Shown one piece after another: positions 24,894-33,808 of a DNA stretch of 35,306 bases. A model generated the notes under the pieces. The model was not told the DNA's origin. It searched no databases and saw nothing but the letters and a program-made list of their open reading frames with translations. Where the stretch lies: the NCBI GenBank assembly GCA_017608295.1, contig JAFCGF010000037.1, positions 1 through 35,306 on the forward strand, written 5' to 3'. The stretch comes from Candidatus Woesearchaeota archaeon (GTDB lineage Archaea; Nanoarchaeota; Nanoarchaeia; Woesearchaeales; JAGVZT01). The stretch's first letter is position 1. Each line of letters starts with the position of its first letter. Made by a program: the position numbers and the translations under genes.

Positions 24894-25430
24894 ATGTCAG
24901 TACTCGATGTCATAAAAAGAAGAAGCTCCATACGAAAATACCTCTCCAGGGAAATTCCTCCTGTAGTAATGGAACGATTGTTGGAGTCGATACGGTTGGC
25001 GCCATCGGCCTGTAACTACCAACCTTGGCGTTTTATTCTCGTTGCTGAAGATGAAAGTCGCAAACAGGTAGCAGCAACCTGTGGAAAACAAATGTGGATG
25101 GCGGAGGCTCCATTAATTATTGTTGGTTGTGGCTTACCTCAGGAAGCCTACCAATTCATGGGAGGCTATGGTAATAGCATTGACGTGGATGTATCCATTG
25201 CTATGGATCATTTAACCCTTGTAGCTACGGAAGAAGGATTAGGAACCTGTTGGATCGGTTCCTTTGATGAGAAGGTCTTAAAAAAAATTCTTAAGATTCC
25301 TGATCATGCAAAGATCGTGGCGCTCACACCCGTTGGTTATCCTGCTGATAAGAAAGCCCAGCAGGACCTGGTAAGAAAGAATCGTAAAGAACCATCGGAA
25401 ATTTTTTTTGATGGAAAATGGACCTTGTAG
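24894..25430 (+). CDS. Nitroreductase-family flavoprotein
   Basis: The 178-residue protein opens with VIKRRSSIRKYLSREIP, the FMN-phosphate-binding motif of the nitroreductase fold. It continues with LAPSACNYQPWRFILV and ends with ATEEGLGTCWIGSF and ALTPVGYPAD. Length and motifs fit small single-domain nitroreductases, cytoplasmic FMN enzymes using NAD(P)H; natural substrates (quinones, nitro compounds, unsaturated ketones) cannot be read from the sequence. AAAGGA stands 9 nt before the ATG. It stands alone: 186 nt separate it from the next gene. Confidence 0.9.
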   Translation: MSVLDVIKRRSSIRKYLSREIPPVVMERLLESIRLAPSACNYQPWRFILVAEDESRKQVAATCGKQMWMAEAPLIIVGCGLPQEAYQFMGGYGNSIDVDVSIAMDHLTLVATEEGLGTCWIGSFDEKVLKKILKIPDHAKIVALTPVGYPADKKAQQDLVRKNRKEPSEIFFDGKWTL

Positions 25431-25615
25431 TTCTCCAGAAACTACTATTTAAGCTGTTTGATAAAGAAACAAAACAAAATTACCTGGGGAGAAATTTTTC
25501 CGAATTTATTATTGCTTCTTTGAATAATTTACTGTCAAAAAATACTTAGCGGATATCACTGATCCTCAGTGTATTAAAATATTATAATATTAACCTATAT
25601 CAATAAATTATTACA

Positions 25616-26995
25616 ATGAAAAAAAGTCACTTAATTTTAAGCGTATTTCTCTTAAATGTAAGCTTTTCTCTTTATGCAGATAATGGATGGCAACAGTTGT
25701 TCAACGGTAAAACCCTGAAAGGCTGGACCCAGATTAACGGGGAAGCAAAATACTATGTTGAGAATGGTGAAATGGTGGGAGAAACCCTCCTGGGTTCCCC
25801 GAATAGTTTTCTCTGCACCGAAGAAAATTATGGTGATTTTATACTTGAATATGATCTGTTGCTAGAAGCTCCGGTTAACTCAGGTGTACAGATAAGAAGT
25901 GCCAGTAAGGAAGATTACAGGAATGGCAGGGTGTACGGTTACCAGGTTGAGATTGACCCCCTTGAAAGAAGATGGAGTGGCGGTATTTATGATGAAGCCC
26001 GAAGGGGATGGCTCTACAACCTGGAAAGGAATCCCAAAGGAAAAGCCGCCTTCAGGATAGGAGAATGGAATCATTTCCGGGTTGAGGCTGTCGGAAATTC
26101 GATCCGTACCTGGATTAATGATATACAATGTGCCTGCCTGGTTGATGATATGACAGCTACAGGTTTTATAGGACTGCAGGTGCATAACATCAGCCGGAAG
26201 GAGCAGGAAGGGCAAAAGATCAGATGGAAAAACATCAGGATAATGACGGAAGACCTGGAATCACATCGCCTGCAATCCGATCCTGAAGTTCCGGAGATCA
26301 GTTATCTTGACAATAAACTTACTTCCAGGGAGGTTTCCGAAGGATGGAAACTCCTATGGGACGGAAAGACAACCAAAGGTTGGCGTGGTGCAAAACTGGA
26401 CCATTTTCCCAAAGAGGGATGGGACATAGAAAATGGTGTTCTATCAGTTCTTGAGTCTGGAGGAGGGGAATCGGAAAATGGCGGAGATATAATTACTAAA
26501 AAAATCTATGGCAACTTTATCCTCCAGGTTGATTTCAAAATTACAGAAGGTGCAAACAGCGGAATTAAATATTTTGTTGATCCTGAATTGAATAAGAAAC
26601 CAGGTTCTGCAATTGGCTGTGAATTTCAGATACTGGACAATAAAAACCATCCCGATGCGAAAATGGGAGTTACAGGGAACAGGACGCTTGGTTCATTGTA
26701 TGACCTGATACCGGCACAGACAGCAGCAGACAAACTGAGAAGCTATATATTTACCGGCATTGGTACGTGGAACCGGGCTATGATTATTGTAAAGGGATGT
26801 CGTGTCGAACACTACCTGAACAATGTCAAAGTGGTTGAGTATGAACGTTGTTCGCAAATGTGGAGGGCGCTGGTGGCAAACAGTAAATACAAAGACTGGC
26901 CGGATTTTGGGGAGGCCGCCAAAGGACACATTCTGCTGCAGGACCATGGGACCACCGTTTCTTTTAGAAACATTAAGATACTGGAACTTAAATAG
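25616..26995 (+). CDS. Secreted protein with two DUF1080 (3-keto-disaccharide hydrolase) domains
   Basis: The 459-residue protein has a Sec signal peptide ([23 protein letters not shown]). Two concanavalin-like DUF1080 domains follow, ~22-208 ([20 protein letters not shown], then [19 protein letters not shown]) and ~240-459 ([20 protein letters not shown], then [28 protein letters not shown]). DUF1080 proteins act on 3-keto-glycosides, by hydrolysis or 1,2-elimination, after a Gfo/Idh oxidoreductase has oxidised the 3-OH. The second domain looks like the full catalytic type; the first is shorter. The gene is followed on the same strand by such a Gfo/Idh gene (27239), so the two probably act on the same sugar outside the cytoplasm (inference). 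Confidence 0.88.
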   Translation: MKKSHLILSVFLLNVSFSLYADNGWQQLFNGKTLKGWTQINGEAKYYVENGEMVGETLLGSPNSFLCTEENYGDFILEYDLLLEAPVNSGVQIRSASKEDYRNGRVYGYQVEIDPLERRWSGGIYDEARRGWLYNLERNPKGKAAFRIGEWNHFRVEAVGNSIRTWINDIQCACLVDDMTATGFIGLQVHNISRKEQEGQKIRWKNIRIMTEDLESHRLQSDPEVPEISYLDNKLTSREVSEGWKLLWDGKTTKGWRGAKLDHFPKEGWDIENGVLSVLESGGGESENGGDIITKKIYGNFILQVDFKITEGANSGIKYFVDPELNKKPGSAIGCEFQILDNKNHPDAKMGVTGNRTLGSLYDLIPAQTAADKLRSYIFTGIGTWNRAMIIVKGCRVEHYLNNVKVVEYERCSQMWRALVANSKYKDWPDFGEAAKGHILLQDHGTTVSFRNIKILELK

Positions 26996-27045
26996 AGAAA
27001 ACGTGGGGATGAGCAAGATAAAAGTAGAGAAGGTTTAATAAGTTG

Positions 27046-27094
27046 AGAGCCCTGTAGGGGCGAAATATTATAGCCCGGGGCGGAGCCCCGGGTA
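27046..27094. repeat. Bacteroidota-type double-hairpin intergenic repeat
   Basis: GCCCTGTAGGGGC is followed by GAAATATTATAGCC and then by CCCGGGGCGGAGCCCCGGG, giving two adjacent stem-loops. I recall near-identical sequences as common intergenic repeats in Bacteroidota genomes. It separates the DUF1080 and Gfo/Idh genes and could attenuate or stabilise a shared transcript. Confidence 0.7.
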
Positions 27095-27238
27095 GGAAGA
27101 ATAAAGAATGGCAGATTTTGGCGGGAATTTTGCCGTTACCCTGAACCAGCGAAGGACAGCAAAATTCGTAACAAAACCAGAATATTGAATACCAAACAGA
27201 TACATTTTTTATCTCATGAAATATTAAATTCTAAAAAA

Positions 27239-28579
27239 ATGAAAAAAAAATCTTCAAGAAGAGAATTCGTAAAAAAAACAGCTCTCGGAGCGGCTGCCAT
27301 TAGCCTTGGAGGCGCTGGTCTTTCTGCCAGCAGCTACAGAAGGATCATTGGTGCCAATGACCAGATAACTGTAGCTATGGTTGGGTGTGGTCGCAGGTTG
27401 CCGGGCTATTTTGATCCCCTGGAAAGAAACAAGGATAATATAAATGTGGCCTACATATGTGATGTAATGAAAGAAAGAAGAGAAAAAGGCGCTGCCAGGC
27501 TGTCTGAAAAAATCGGCTATACACCTAAGCTTATTAAAGACTTCAGGGAGGCACTTGAAGACAAGAAAGTGGATGCGATATTCAATGCCACTCCCGATCA
27601 CTGGCATGCACCTGGTACCTGGATGGCACTGGAAGCAGGTAAACATGTATATGTTGAAAAACCTTTGACACATAATCCCAGGGAAAGTGAATTGTTACTT
27701 GATTATCTTAAAAAATACAATAAAATCGTTCAGATGGGTAATCAACAAAGATCTGCTCCTGAATCTATTGAGATCATTAAGCAGATCCATGACGGTGTTA
27801 TTGGTAATCCTTACCTTGCCGTTGCTTTCTATACAGCCAGCCGGGGACGCGTAAAAAACCCGGAACCTGCTGCACCCCCGGAAGGATTGGACTGGAACCT
27901 GTTTCAGGGACCTGCACCAAGGATTCCCTTTATGGATGTCTATTTTGACTATAACTGGCACTGGTACTGGAACTTTGGAACTGCTGAAACGGGTAATAAT
28001 GCAACACATGAATTAGACATAGGCCGGTGGGCACTGCAGGTTGATTACCCTGAAGAAGTTTCGGTGAATGCCGGGAAATTCCATTTCGTTGATGATGGAT
28101 GGACCATGTACGACACCATGGATGCTACTTTTAAATTCCCGGGCGGAAAAACCATTAAGTGGGATGGAAAAAGCCGGAACGGATATGACACATACGGGGG
28201 TGGCCGCGGCACTGTAATTTACGGATCGGAAGGTTCTGTTTATGTTGACAGGGGTGGTTATAAACTATACGACCGCTCAGGAAAACTGGTAAAAGACAGC
28301 AAATCCGAACTGGGTGAGGCAGGAAACGCCCTAGGTGGAGGCGGTGGATTAACCACTCTCCATGTCGAGAATTTTTTCGATGCAATACGGGGAAAAACAG
28401 TACAGCGCTCACCCATTGACGAAGGAGGTAAGAGTACATTGCTTTGCCACCTGGGCAATATTGCCAGCCGGACCGGTAAAACATTGTACTGTGATACTGA
28501 AAACGGGCATATAAAGGATGATGAAGCCATGAAACTATGGAGCAGGTCCTACGAACCCGGATGGGAACCGAAGATCTGA
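27239..28579 (+). CDS. Tat-exported Gfo/Idh/MocA-family oxidoreductase
   Basis: The ATG at 27239 starts directly before the twin-arginine signal (SSRREFVKKTALGAAAISLG); the 446-residue protein is therefore exported folded, with its cofactor. The Rossmann motif is VAMVGCGRRLPGYF. EKP occurs in HVYVEKPLTHN, and the C-terminal beta domain has ATHELDIGRWAL with the likely catalytic histidine. Family members are NAD(P)-dependent sugar dehydrogenases; Bacteroidota members with this Tat signal often accompany DUF1080 proteins as the glycoside 3-dehydrogenase step. That pairing is seen here. The sugar is unknown. A degenerate SDR gene and a TRAP transporter follow. Confidence 0.9.
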   Translation: MKKKSSRREFVKKTALGAAAISLGGAGLSASSYRRIIGANDQITVAMVGCGRRLPGYFDPLERNKDNINVAYICDVMKERREKGAARLSEKIGYTPKLIKDFREALEDKKVDAIFNATPDHWHAPGTWMALEAGKHVYVEKPLTHNPRESELLLDYLKKYNKIVQMGNQQRSAPESIEIIKQIHDGVIGNPYLAVAFYTASRGRVKNPEPAAPPEGLDWNLFQGPAPRIPFMDVYFDYNWHWYWNFGTAETGNNATHELDIGRWALQVDYPEEVSVNAGKFHFVDDGWTMYDTMDATFKFPGGKTIKWDGKSRNGYDTYGGGRGTVIYGSEGSVYVDRGGYKLYDRSGKLVKDSKSELGEAGNALGGGGGLTTLHVENFFDAIRGKTVQRSPIDEGGKSTLLCHLGNIASRTGKTLYCDTENGHIKDDEAMKLWSRSYEPGWEPKI

Positions 28580-28674
28580 TTTTAGATCCATATTACGTAT
28601 TCCTTTGGGAAGGGAAAAATAATTGATGACTGTATAGTTAAAATAAAACTAAACTTTATACTATGAAAATAATC

Positions 28675-28845
28675 TCAAAATCCTTGATTTTTATAGTCTG
28701 CAACTTCCCTGTTTTTTTCAATATACTGAGCCTTGGCTTTATCAAGCTTCTCCTGCGAAATATCATTCACAAGGATTTTTTCACCTGCTTCAGCCAGCGC
28801 AGTGGCAATAGCCATTCCCCAGATAAATACATAATTTTGTATCAT
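28675..28845 (-). pseudogene. Remnant of a short-chain dehydrogenase (gluconate 5-dehydrogenase/KduD-like)
   Basis: The minus strand encodes GMAIATALAEAGEKILVNDI, then SQEKLDKAKAQYIEKNREV, ending at a stop after YKNQGF. This is the segment after the TGxxxGIG motif of classical SDRs, best resembling gluconate 5-dehydrogenase or 2-deoxy-D-gluconate 3-dehydrogenase. The glycine motif itself is replaced by an unrelated lead and everything after beta-3 is missing. About 50 residues of ~260 survive. It opposes the surrounding genes. Confidence 0.65.
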
Positions 28846-28967
28846 AATATTTTTACTTTTACTTTTTAAAAGCAATAAAGGACCGTTTCCATGGACAAGT
28901 ATTATACCAACAGATGGAGTGGACCAGTCTGAAGAAAATCATTTTATCAATATTGACTCTGAACAAT

Positions 28968-29969
28968 ATGCACATTTATTTAAAAGCCAGAGTAAGAGGG
29001 TTTAATGCATCAATCTTCTTTCTTTCTCTATTCGTTTTTAATCAATGTATTAATACTGAAGACAGCAAATCATTAAAACTTGCACATGGATTGCCAACAG
29101 ATCATCCTGTACATCTTGCGATGGTATCAATGGCAGAGAATTGTGCAAAACTTTCTGAAGGAAAACTCACCATTGAAATATACCCTGGCGGACAACTGGG
29201 TTCTGAGCAACAATGTGTCGAATTGCTCCAAATAGGAAGTCTGGCAATCACTAAAGTTTCTGCAGCTGTAATGGAAAGCTTTATTGATGATTACAAGGTT
29301 TTAGGACTTCCATATCTATTCAGATCAAAGGAACATGCTTTCAAAGTCCTTGATGGTGAAATCGGACAGGAATTATTACTAAGTTCTGAAAAAAAATGGA
29401 TCAGAGGCCTCTGTTTTTATGATGCCGGAAGCAGGAGTTTTTATACAATTGACAAAGCTGTCTTAATCCCTGATGATCTGGCTGGACTGAAAATCAGGGT
29501 AATGAAAAGTAAAACTGCTTTAGAAATGGTCAAAGCCCTTGGTGGATCTCCTACTCCTTTGTCGTGGGGAGAATTATATACTGCTCTCCAGAGTGGAGTG
29601 GTTGACGGTGCTGAGAACAATCCGCCCAGCTTCTATACCTCACACCATTATGAAGTTTGCAAGCACTATTCCCTTGATGAACACACATCTGTTCCTGATG
29701 TTCTGATTATCAGTAAGAAGATCTGGTATGGCCTTAGAAAAGAAGAACAGAACTGGCTGCAAACTGCTGCTAACGAATCGGTTACTCTTGAAAGGGAACT
29801 ATGGGCTGAATCAGTTAAAAAATCGTTAATGGAAGTTGAAAAGGCCGGGGTTAAAATATATTATCCGGATAAAAGCCTGTTTTCTGACAGAGTTGATAAT
29901 ATCTATGACAGCTATAAGGATCACCCAACTATTTATTCCTATATACAGAGGATCAAGGCAGTTCAATAA
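28968..29969 (+). CDS. TRAP transporter substrate-binding protein (DctP family)
   Basis: The ATG at 28968 is chosen because a hydrophobic signal follows (ASIFFLSLFVFNQC); Cys27 may be lipidated although the lipobox is imperfect. The 333-residue protein has the DctP landmarks LAHGLPTDHPVHLAMVSMAE, LTIEIYPGGQLGSEQQCVEL, then LAGLKIRVMKS with the conserved substrate-binding arginine, and WGELYTALQSGVVDGAENN. DctP proteins capture sugar acids or dicarboxylates in the periplasm and deliver them to the DctQM membrane unit. The full operon follows with 12 nt and 3 nt gaps. With DUF1080, Gfo/Idh and SDR remnants next door, a sugar acid such as a uronate or gluconate is a reasonable guess. Confidence 0.9.
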   Translation: MHIYLKARVRGFNASIFFLSLFVFNQCINTEDSKSLKLAHGLPTDHPVHLAMVSMAENCAKLSEGKLTIEIYPGGQLGSEQQCVELLQIGSLAITKVSAAVMESFIDDYKVLGLPYLFRSKEHAFKVLDGEIGQELLLSSEKKWIRGLCFYDAGSRSFYTIDKAVLIPDDLAGLKIRVMKSKTALEMVKALGGSPTPLSWGELYTALQSGVVDGAENNPPSFYTSHHYEVCKHYSLDEHTSVPDVLIISKKIWYGLRKEEQNWLQTAANESVTLERELWAESVKKSLMEVEKAGVKIYYPDKSLFSDRVDNIYDSYKDHPTIYSYIQRIKAVQ

Positions 29970-29981
29970 AAGAGAAATATT

Positions 29982-30449
29982 ATGAGAATAAAAATTGACA
30001 GAGTCTTTGAGATCGTCCTCATACTATTAATGTCCATTCTTGTCCTGGATGTTTTATGGCAGGTTGTCAGCCGTTATGTTCTTAGCTCACCAAGTTCTTT
30101 TACCGATGAATTAGCAGGATTTCTTCTGATCTGGGTTGGTCTGTTAGGTGCAGCTTATGTGGCAGGAAAGAATGAGCATCTTGCAATCGACCTGATGCTT
30201 CAAAGATCGGGACCGGTACGAAAGAAAATTCTGAATATTATTATCAATATATCTATACTACTTTTTTCCTTTCTCGTTTTGGTTTCCGGTGGCATCTGGC
30301 TAGTCTATACACGATTCGTTCTTGAGGTTAAATCTGCAGCTCTTGAAATTCCTTTGGGATATGTGTATTTAATACTTCCATTCTCCGGTTTGCTCATAGC
30401 ATATTATACAATCGACAATATTCTCAAATCTAACAAACAATTAGTATAG
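29982..30449 (+). CDS. TRAP transporter small membrane subunit (DctQ family)
   Basis: The 155-residue protein has four predicted membrane helices (residues ~8-30, 42-62, 84-106, 125-145). It shows the family pattern VLWQVVSRYVLSSPSSFTDE, then LLIWVGLLGAAYVAGKNEHL with the conserved E-E-L-A/W region. It partners with DctM in the cytoplasmic membrane. It starts 12 nt after dctP and ends 3 nt before dctM, so translation is probably coupled. Confidence 0.92.
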   Translation: MRIKIDRVFEIVLILLMSILVLDVLWQVVSRYVLSSPSSFTDELAGFLLIWVGLLGAAYVAGKNEHLAIDLMLQRSGPVRKKILNIIINISILLFSFLVLVSGGIWLVYTRFVLEVKSAALEIPLGYVYLILPFSGLLIAYYTIDNILKSNKQLV

Positions 30450-30452
30450 AAA

Positions 30453-31922
30453 ATGGACTATTTTGGGATACTTGTTCTTTTAATTAGCTTCATTGTCTTA
30501 CTTTCTATTGGAGTGCCTATTGCTTTCAGTATTGGTATTTCAGGTATCCTGACTATGCTGGTATCAATTGAAATGATTCCGGCATTTACAACTTATGCGC
30601 ATAGAATGGCAACTGGTCTTGATAATTTTGCTCTTCTTGCAATTCCCTTCTTTATCCTGGCAGGTAATATAATGAACAAGGGAGGTATTGCCATCCGGTT
30701 AATTGATTTTGCCAGGGCAATTGTTGGAAACACCCCTGGAGGACTTGCATTTGTAAACATTTTTGCAAATATGCTTTTTGGTGCTATCTCAGGCTCTGCC
30801 GCTGCATCTGCTTCAGCGATTGGAAGTATAATGGGCCCCGAGATGAAAAAAGAAGGGTATGATCAGAACTTTAGTGCTGCTGTAAACATTAGTTCTGCTA
30901 CAACGGGCCTTTCCATTCCTCCGAGTAATGTTTTAATCGTTTATTCTCTTGCAAGTGGTGGGGCATCCGTCACTGCCCTGTTTATTGCCGGATATGTTCC
31001 CGGTATTCTGACAGGCTTAGCTTTAATGATGACAGCAATGTCACTTTTAATATATAAAAACAAAGGTGGCAAAGGGGTAGTTTTAGCTCTGTCCAAAGTT
31101 CTCATTGTAACTGCAATGATCTTATTAATTCTGACTGCACTCAATTATGCCGGCAATAATTTTGACACCTCAGTAATATGGTTTATCTGGGCTATTTTGG
31201 GAGCTACAACTCTGGCATTTCTGGTAAGACGCACTATAATATTTAAAGAAAAAGCAAAGTTTGGGGCTCTGAAATTTCTTGATGCACTTCCAAGTTTAAT
31301 GATGCTTGTTATTGTTATTGGCGGAATTATTGCCGGTTATTTTACTGCAACAGAGGCATCTGCGGTAGCTGTTTTATATTCTCTGATTCTTGCATTTATC
31401 TATAAAAAGTTAAAATGGAAAGATCTGCCTGAAGTATTTATACGATCAATCAAAACTACATCTATTGTACTCTTGCTCGTTGCTGCAAGCATGGGCCTTT
31501 CATGGATTATGGCCTTTGAGAACATACCACAAAATGTGAGTGCCGGCTTATTGAGTTTAAGTGATAATCCATTTGTAATCCTCCTTGTAATCAATATGAT
31601 ATTGTTGTTTGTTGGAGTGTTTATGGATATGACACCCGCTATTCTCATCTTTACTCCAATTTTTCTTCCGATAGTTCAACATCAATTGGGATTAGACCCT
31701 GTTCATTTTGGAATTATTATGGTATTAAATTTAAGCGTGGGTTTATGCACACCACCCGTAGGCTCAGTATTGTTCATTGGCTGTAGTGTGGCAAAGGTTA
31801 AGATAGAAAATGTTGTAAAACCACTATTACCTTTGTTTATTGCAATGATTATAATTCTTTTGCTTGTCACCTATTTGCCGGAATTAAGCCTATGGCTGCC
31901 AAGGTTTTTCGGTGCACTTTAA
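30453..31922 (+). CDS. TRAP transporter large membrane subunit (DctM family)
   Basis: The 489-residue protein is the sodium-coupled translocation subunit. Family stretches include GVPIAFSIGISGIL, LLAIPFFILAGNIMNKGGIA, FGAISGSAAASASAIGSIMG, and near the end MDMTPAILIFTPIFLPI and LCTPPVGSVLFIGC. The usual length is about 425-430 residues. The excess lies in the middle, ~200-265, where an extra pair of hydrophobic segments (VLIVTAMILLILTALNYAG and SVIWFIWAILGATTLAFLV) is inserted before the second half begins. Similar longer forms exist in some uronate-type TRAP systems as far as I recall. Confidence 0.92.
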   Translation: MDYFGILVLLISFIVLLSIGVPIAFSIGISGILTMLVSIEMIPAFTTYAHRMATGLDNFALLAIPFFILAGNIMNKGGIAIRLIDFARAIVGNTPGGLAFVNIFANMLFGAISGSAAASASAIGSIMGPEMKKEGYDQNFSAAVNISSATTGLSIPPSNVLIVYSLASGGASVTALFIAGYVPGILTGLALMMTAMSLLIYKNKGGKGVVLALSKVLIVTAMILLILTALNYAGNNFDTSVIWFIWAILGATTLAFLVRRTIIFKEKAKFGALKFLDALPSLMMLVIVIGGIIAGYFTATEASAVAVLYSLILAFIYKKLKWKDLPEVFIRSIKTTSIVLLLVAASMGLSWIMAFENIPQNVSAGLLSLSDNPFVILLVINMILLFVGVFMDMTPAILIFTPIFLPIVQHQLGLDPVHFGIIMVLNLSVGLCTPPVGSVLFIGCSVAKVKIENVVKPLLPLFIAMIIILLLVTYLPELSLWLPRFFGAL

Positions 31923-32090
31923 AATTGATATTCTGTCATTCCCCAATAAACATCAAAACAGTAGTGAATCGCAAATATGAATTCACGAATTGTAAAGATG
32001 ATTGCATTCACATTCGGGCTTAATTACTTAGTCAAATTATCCTCCACCAAAGAATAGTCTACATTGACCATTACTGAATAGACTGATTAA

Positions 32091-32125
32091 CCTCCCCTGA
32101 ATATCTCCTTCAAAAAAACGGACGT
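32091..32125 (+). repeat. Dispersed CCTCCCCTG...AAAACGGACG motif
   Basis: CCTCCCCTG at 32091-32099 is followed after 19 nt by CGGACGTTTAAT. It matches 14080-14126 in sequence, spacing and orientation. It lies ~170 nt after dctM, immediately before the attC-like site. Confidence 0.5.
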
Positions 32126-32154
32126 TTAATTGATAAAAAAAGTGACAATTAAGA

Positions 32155-32242
32155 ATCTAACGACAAGGTGAGCAGCAGGGTTTTCGTACCGAAGGAGAGA
32201 AAACCCTGTCCCGCTCAACCGCCGGATTGGCCTGTGTTATTA
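32155..32242 (-). other. Integron attC-like site behind the methyltransferase gene
   Basis: Read on the minus strand from the gene outward: TAACACAGGCC, CCGGCGGTTGAGCGGGA, an inner stem CAGGGTTTTC/GAAAACCCTG (32199-32208 with 32176-32185), then GCTCACCTTGTC and the box GTTAGAT at 32155-32161, which fits GTTRRRY exactly. The outer arms pair as TAAC-ACA-GG with CC-TTGT-C-GTTA, leaving unpaired bases, and TGAGC pairs with GCTCA. The site begins 11 nt after the methyltransferase stop codon with the consensus box on the far side, as in an integron cassette. The gene-side arm carries ~13 extra bases, so it is not a textbook attC. Confidence 0.5.
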
Positions 32243-32252
32243 TTTATTGAAA

Positions 32253-33143
32253 TTAAAAAGGTTTACGGGCTGATATGATTACTGCTTCTCCAATTTCAGC
32301 AGCACGTCCGGCAGCACGCTTCATCTCCTCATATACGGATCCATCTTCAAGACCCGAACAGATGCGGGCATTTGCCGCTTCAATTTCTTCCCGGGAGGAA
32401 AAGCAATAAACAGAATCTCCTTTTTGAAAGTCAGGTTCCAGAACTATGTACGGATCATTATAGTACCGCTCGTGAAATATTCTTCCTGAAGGAATTGTTG
32501 CTTTAATATCAGTAAACTGTAATTTATCAATTCGTGAGATAAGCTCATCGATAGGAATAAAACATGCCTTCATGGCACGAACTGATTTCTCAATGTATTT
32601 GTAATTCCAGTATGCACCAGAACATGGATTCAGCTGTTCTTGAGAGCTTGTATTAATCGTCAACACTCCTCCAGGTTTTAATACTCGTCTGCTCTCTCTT
32701 AGAAAAACATTCAGATTTGGATAACCTGGTTTAGTATCAAGATGGTGTAAAACCTGATTAACCATATATACATGAAAGCTATCATTAGAAAAGGTGAGAC
32801 TAAGAATATCCCCGACTTGTAGATAGACATTTGACGCATTTCCAATTTTTCGCAAAGCTTGCTCGAATCCCTCATCAGAGCTTTCCACCCCATATACTTC
32901 TTTTACATAGTGCCTTATATAGTCTATATAAGCTCCTGTACCGAACCCACCATCCAAAACTTTTTGTTTTTCAATAGGTATATCAGTTTGCCTAAAAATT
33001 TGTAAGAGTTCTCGCAAACCATTTGGTTGGCGCAGTTGATCATATATTGTAAACGCCTCGTTATAATTACAATAGGAAGAGATATTTCTTTTAATCTTTT
33101 CTTTCACTTGATCCCCTTTTAAAATACTTTCACAGGCATACAT
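32253..33143 (-). CDS. Class I SAM-dependent methyltransferase
   Basis: The start at 33143 (MYACESILKGDQVKEKIKRN) is preferred; an upstream ATG at 33242 would add 33 hydrophobic residues not typical of the family. The protein has 296 residues. The SAM site is KVLDGGFGTGAYIDYI (motif I), YGVESSDEGFEQA (acidic end of beta-2) and VYMVNQVLHHLD (motif post-II), followed by LRESRRVLKPGGVLTINTSS. The fold is Methyltransf_11-like, cytoplasmic, small-molecule or lipid acting; the substrate is unknown. The gene is solitary and followed within 11 nt by an attC-like hairpin, so it may be a mobile cassette. Confidence 0.85.
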   Translation of the reverse strand: MYACESILKGDQVKEKIKRNISSYCNYNEAFTIYDQLRQPNGLRELLQIFRQTDIPIEKQKVLDGGFGTGAYIDYIRHYVKEVYGVESSDEGFEQALRKIGNASNVYLQVGDILSLTFSNDSFHVYMVNQVLHHLDTKPGYPNLNVFLRESRRVLKPGGVLTINTSSQEQLNPCSGAYWNYKYIEKSVRAMKACFIPIDELISRIDKLQFTDIKATIPSGRIFHERYYNDPYIVLEPDFQKGDSVYCFSSREEIEAANARICSGLEDGSVYEEMKRAAGRAAEIGEAVIISARKPF

Positions 33144-33264
33144 ATATTCTACTGCCAATATCCGTATAAGAGGATTGTTTTGCAACAAAAAGCAGATATC
33201 ATATAATACTTTTAAATGTAATAATATTATGGAAAATATCAATATAATGTTATATGTTTTTAAT

Positions 33265-33370
33265 ATTATACGGATTTATTTTAATTATTAAATTATCAAA
33301 CAATCCTCCCCCAAATAACTCAAAATACCAACCTCCCCTGTAACAGAAACCAAATAATCGGACCTTTTTT
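33265..33370 (+). repeat. ~100-nt dispersed non-coding repeat, copy 2 of 2
   Basis: ATTATACGGATTTATTTTAA, then CAATCCTCCCCCAAATAA, AATACCAACCTCCCCTG and ATAATCGGACC match the copy at 10912-11010 in the same orientation. Its 3' third contains the CCTCCCCTG-CGGAC pair with 18 nt between. The rest of the gap to 33670 shows nothing recognisable. Confidence 0.65.
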
Positions 33371-33670
33371 CACTGAACTATCTCTTAATATGCTACCCAT
33401 TTAGTACAGATTGTTTTGAAGACCTACATATTGTTCCGGCTTCATGACCAGTTGATTGAACTGAAATCGAAGCTAGCCCGTTCTGGTTTAAATAATTTTT
33501 CGCTAACAAATAACTGTTTCGTTTGCATTATGCCAGTTAAAAATGGTCAATTTCCCTATTTATATGTTCAAGATCTAATGAATTATTGAAATATGTAATT
33601 TATCAAATGAGTTTCTATCATTAAATACTTAACTTTAAGTTTGATAGTTGTTCAAACTCAACTAAAAATT

Positions 33671-33808
33671 ATGGAAAAGGAGAATTTAGATCGGAGAAAG
33701 TTCTTAAAAAAAACCTCCCTCGGTATTATTGGCACGGGCCTTTTGAGCAAAACATCTTTGGCAAGTCAACCAGATATAACCTCTACTCTAACAGATTCAG
33801 TAATTAAT
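33671..33808 (+). pseudogene. 5' stub of a Tat-exported protein, cut by the IS21-like miniature element
   Basis: The reading frame starts MEKENLDRRKFLKKTSLGII with a twin-arginine motif, continues through GTGLLSKTSLA and ~15 mature residues, and then enters the 188-bp element at 33809. Inside the element the frame meets a stop within seven codons. No continuation is recognisable after 33996, so the element insertion was accompanied or followed by deletion of the rest. The RRKFLKKTS signal is typical of Bacteroidota Gfo/Idh, aldo/keto reductase and sugar isomerase-like exported enzymes; which one cannot be said. Confidence 0.7.

Noticed and set aside
28663..28869. Plus-strand 68-codon frame
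   Set aside because: It is the antisense of the SDR relic and has no family features.
28914..28968. Longer start for the DctP gene
   Set aside because: The extra 18 residues precede and bury the signal sequence; the ATG at 28968 gives a normal exported protein.
32155..32242. Simple rho-independent terminator of the methyltransferase
   Set aside because: The hairpin is strong, but it is not followed by a T-run on the minus strand; the added outer arms and the GTTAGAT box fit a recombination site better. Termination as a side effect is possible.
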